Origin: Anopheles merus
Lineage: Eukaryota > Arthropoda > Insecta > Diptera > Culicidae
Direction: 5' to 3'
NCBI RefSeq assembly: GCF_017562075.2
Contig: NC_054082.1
Location: 62,898,322 to 62,962,321, forward strand
DNA: 64,000 nucleotides
The translations under genes and the position numbers were made by a program. The notes beneath the pieces were generated by a model. The model was not told where the DNA came from. It saw nothing but the letters and a program-made list of their open reading frames with translations, and made no database searches. Of the stretch, positions 63,501-64,000 are shown one piece after another (within the stretch, counting starts at the first letter, position 1; every line of letters starts with the position of its first letter).

Positions 63501-63850
63501 GTATCGTTAAGTCCGTTTCGTATCCTTCTGATGCTTTCTGTAGTCAGTTGTTACATGGGACTGGGTGACTGGCCCTGCGCCCACGTGGCCGTTTTATTTA
63601 GCGTCGGGTTGCCCCCCCGACGTTCAGGCACCCAGTTTCCCGGGATACCCACCCCCCTCCTGGTTCGCCATATGCCACCATCCGCCCAAGGGGTTGGATC
63701 TAGCCCGTGTACCCAAGCTAGGATATATGAAGGCACATGTTACCACTCTGCACGACGAGGACGTGTCGGAATAGGAGTTGGATGGGAGAGCCTATGTTAT
63801 CCCTCGGAGGGCTTCGGATCCCATCCCATTACAGAGCAAAACACGAACAC
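60534..63850 (-). mobile_element. RTE-clade LINE 'RTE-2', full length, intact ORF, 12-bp TSD
   Basis: GAAGAAATCAAC is duplicated at 60522-60533 and 63851-63862. The 3317-bp element has a ~385-bp GC-rich 5' UTR (63850-63467), one ORF, and only ~14 bp between the stop and the 3' terminus TAAGTAA. The single-ORF layout, ~3.3 kb size and near-absent 3' UTR are those of RTE elements. RTE-1, two fragments with the same 3' end (47550 and 49485) and an internal fragment at 52550 show that the family has been mobile here. The exact duplication and open frame argue for a recent insertion. Confidence 0.95.
60548..63466 (-). CDS. RTE-2 endonuclease-reverse transcriptase (intact)
   Basis: 972 residues from ATG 63466 to TAG at 60548, with no break. 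The apurinic-type endonuclease occupies residues 1-~245: GSWNVRT (2-8), LQEIRW (32-37, metal-binding Glu), INVHAPTED (~102-110), ILGDFNAKVG (138-147) and DSDHYLV (235-241, catalytic His). RT occupies ~460-760: NKAPGTDGI (477-485), LFIDFKAAYDSI (604-615), KGLRQGDGLA (663-672) and AYADDIDII (703-711) with both aspartates. The C-terminal part to ~970 has YLGSKVSNDN and WAGHVIRMETDDPARK. The upstream frame is open to a stop at ~63550 without an earlier ATG, so 63466 is the likely start. The protein nicks DNA and copies its RNA at the nick. Confidence 0.95.
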   Translation of the reverse strand: MGSWNVRTLSKAGALKQLDDALATLSMDLVALQEIRWLGNGVHNRRGKQCYDIYYSCHDRHHVLGTGFAVGPRLKSVIIDFKAINDRLCTLRMRGKFFNISLINVHAPTEDKEEEEKDLFYGRLARTIDACPRHDLKIILGDFNAKVGREPMYRQYTGCHSLHEHSNDNGSRLVQFAAANNLVVGSTKFARRDIHKMTWAHPDGESFNQIDHVLISRRRQSSLLNVRTYRGANIDSDHYLVGLVIRCRIARPRTNGGGENTQPRLNTDSLRDITVQQEFKAALDESLLPENRYETTSERWNALKTKIINCARNILPPRRGNTKSGWFDDECRQVTERKNTAYRAMQQRHRTRACAEEYSRLRREEKRVHRSKKHALEEQNMRELEQTREAYGPTRKFYQAIAGHRNNVVPKVTCCRNKDGDLVSNQPEVLSRWAQYFDELLNDQLNEQLEAPLADSVMLLPPSIEETRKAIRRLKNNKAPGTDGIAAELVKNGGARLENEIHQIVTEVWDSESMPCDWNLGIIYPVYKKGDRLDCNNYRGITVLNTTYKIFSLILQDRLVPHVEEIVGNYQRGFRNGKSTTDQIFTMRQILEKMAEYKNDTYHLFIDFKAAYDSIARVKLYDAMSSFGIPAKLIRLVRMTMTNVTCQVRVDGKLSGPFATTKGLRQGDGLACLLFNLALERAIRDSRVETTGTIFYKSTQILAYADDIDIIGLRLSYVAEAYQGIEQAAESLGLQINEAKTKLMVATSADLPINNPNLRRCDVQIGERTFEVVPQFTYLGSKVSNDNSMEAELRARMLAANRSFYSLKKQFTSKNLSRRTKLGLYSTYIVPVLTYASETWTLSKSDETLLAAFERKMLRRILGPVCVEGQWRSRYNDELYEMYGDLTFVQRIKLARLRWAGHVIRMETDDPARKVFLGRPQGQRRRGRPKLRWQDGVEASAIKAGITDWQTKARDRERFRTLLRQAKTAKRL

Positions 63851-63862
63851 GAAGAAATCAAC

Positions 63863-64000
63863 AGGTTTTTGATAAATATCTTTGAAACTATTCATCCTAA
63901 CCAAAAACGATCTTCGAGAGCTAGATTCAGCAACTCAAAATATACTTAGAAAAAGTTTTTTGTATTTTTGTTTTTTTTTTTCATTACGGGCTCAGAATCT
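63863..64000. other. Flank without recognised content
   Basis: 138 bp right of the RTE-2 target duplication; AT-rich with a T run at 63970-63980. Too short to classify. Confidence 0.5.

Noticed and set aside
63336..63872. 178-codon plus frame over the RTE-2 5' region
   Set aside because: Shadow of the RTE-2 5' UTR and ORF start on the opposite strand.

Overview
The window reads as insect genomic DNA, most likely from an anopheline mosquito. This is inferred from the repeat content: PHD-finger CR1-clade LINEs, an RTE LINE, BEL/Pao and Ty3/gypsy LTR elements, and ~200-bp tRNA-derived SINEs with (AAG)n tails. No search was run. Nearly all of it is transposable elements, many nested, as expected of heterochromatin or a piRNA-cluster-like or sex-linked block. 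The only recognisable host-derived sequences are two fragments of a polo-like kinase 4 (PLK4/SAK) gene and one uncertain repeat-rich gene. I saw no rRNA, functional tRNA, CRISPR array or bacterial-type gene.

Layout. 1-~480: PBS-like site and probable LTR remnant. ~480-4748: CR1-A (+), interrupted by a short minus-strand CR1 3' end (2912-3239) and ending in ~29 copies of an 8-bp repeat. 4749-7815: 5'-truncated Ty3/gypsy pol with its 3' LTR. 7817-9062: second gypsy fragment (errantivirus-like). 9063-15434: BEL/Pao element 1 (-), truncated in its upstream LTR. ~15513-16475: PLK4-like kinase C-lobe and degron region with substituted catalytic motifs. 16720-~21235: CR1-B (-). ~21240-34450: LINE-C (+), interrupted by a TIR element (22843-23460) and by RTE-1 (24712-33385). 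RTE-1 itself carries CR1-D (25374-29986) and a hAT-type element (30869-32510). 34964-46267: BEL/Pao element 2 (+) with both LTRs and an ATGAT target duplication; it carries a MITE in LTR1, a SINE in pol, and CR1-E (which holds another SINE) in LTR2. 46380-47270: second PLK4-like fragment (cryptic polo box). 47550-54262: small RTE pieces, SINEs, a 93-bp tandem repeat, a gypsy gag/protease remnant and a TIR element. 54397-55600: 120-bp coding minisatellite. 56305-59165: four non-autonomous TIR elements. 60534-63850: full-length RTE-2 with an intact 972-residue ORF and 12-bp target duplications.

How it fits together. Target-site duplications and frames restored across insertions give an order of events: LINE-C before RTE-1 before CR1-D and the hAT-type element; BEL-2 before its MITE, SINE and CR1-E. 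The two PLK4-like fragments lie in gene order on the same strand either side of ~30 kb of nested elements, so one decayed or diverged PLK4 copy appears to have been split open. RTE-2 is the one element that looks able to make its own protein. The SINEs end in a sequence resembling the RTE 3' end, which suggests they use the RTE machinery.
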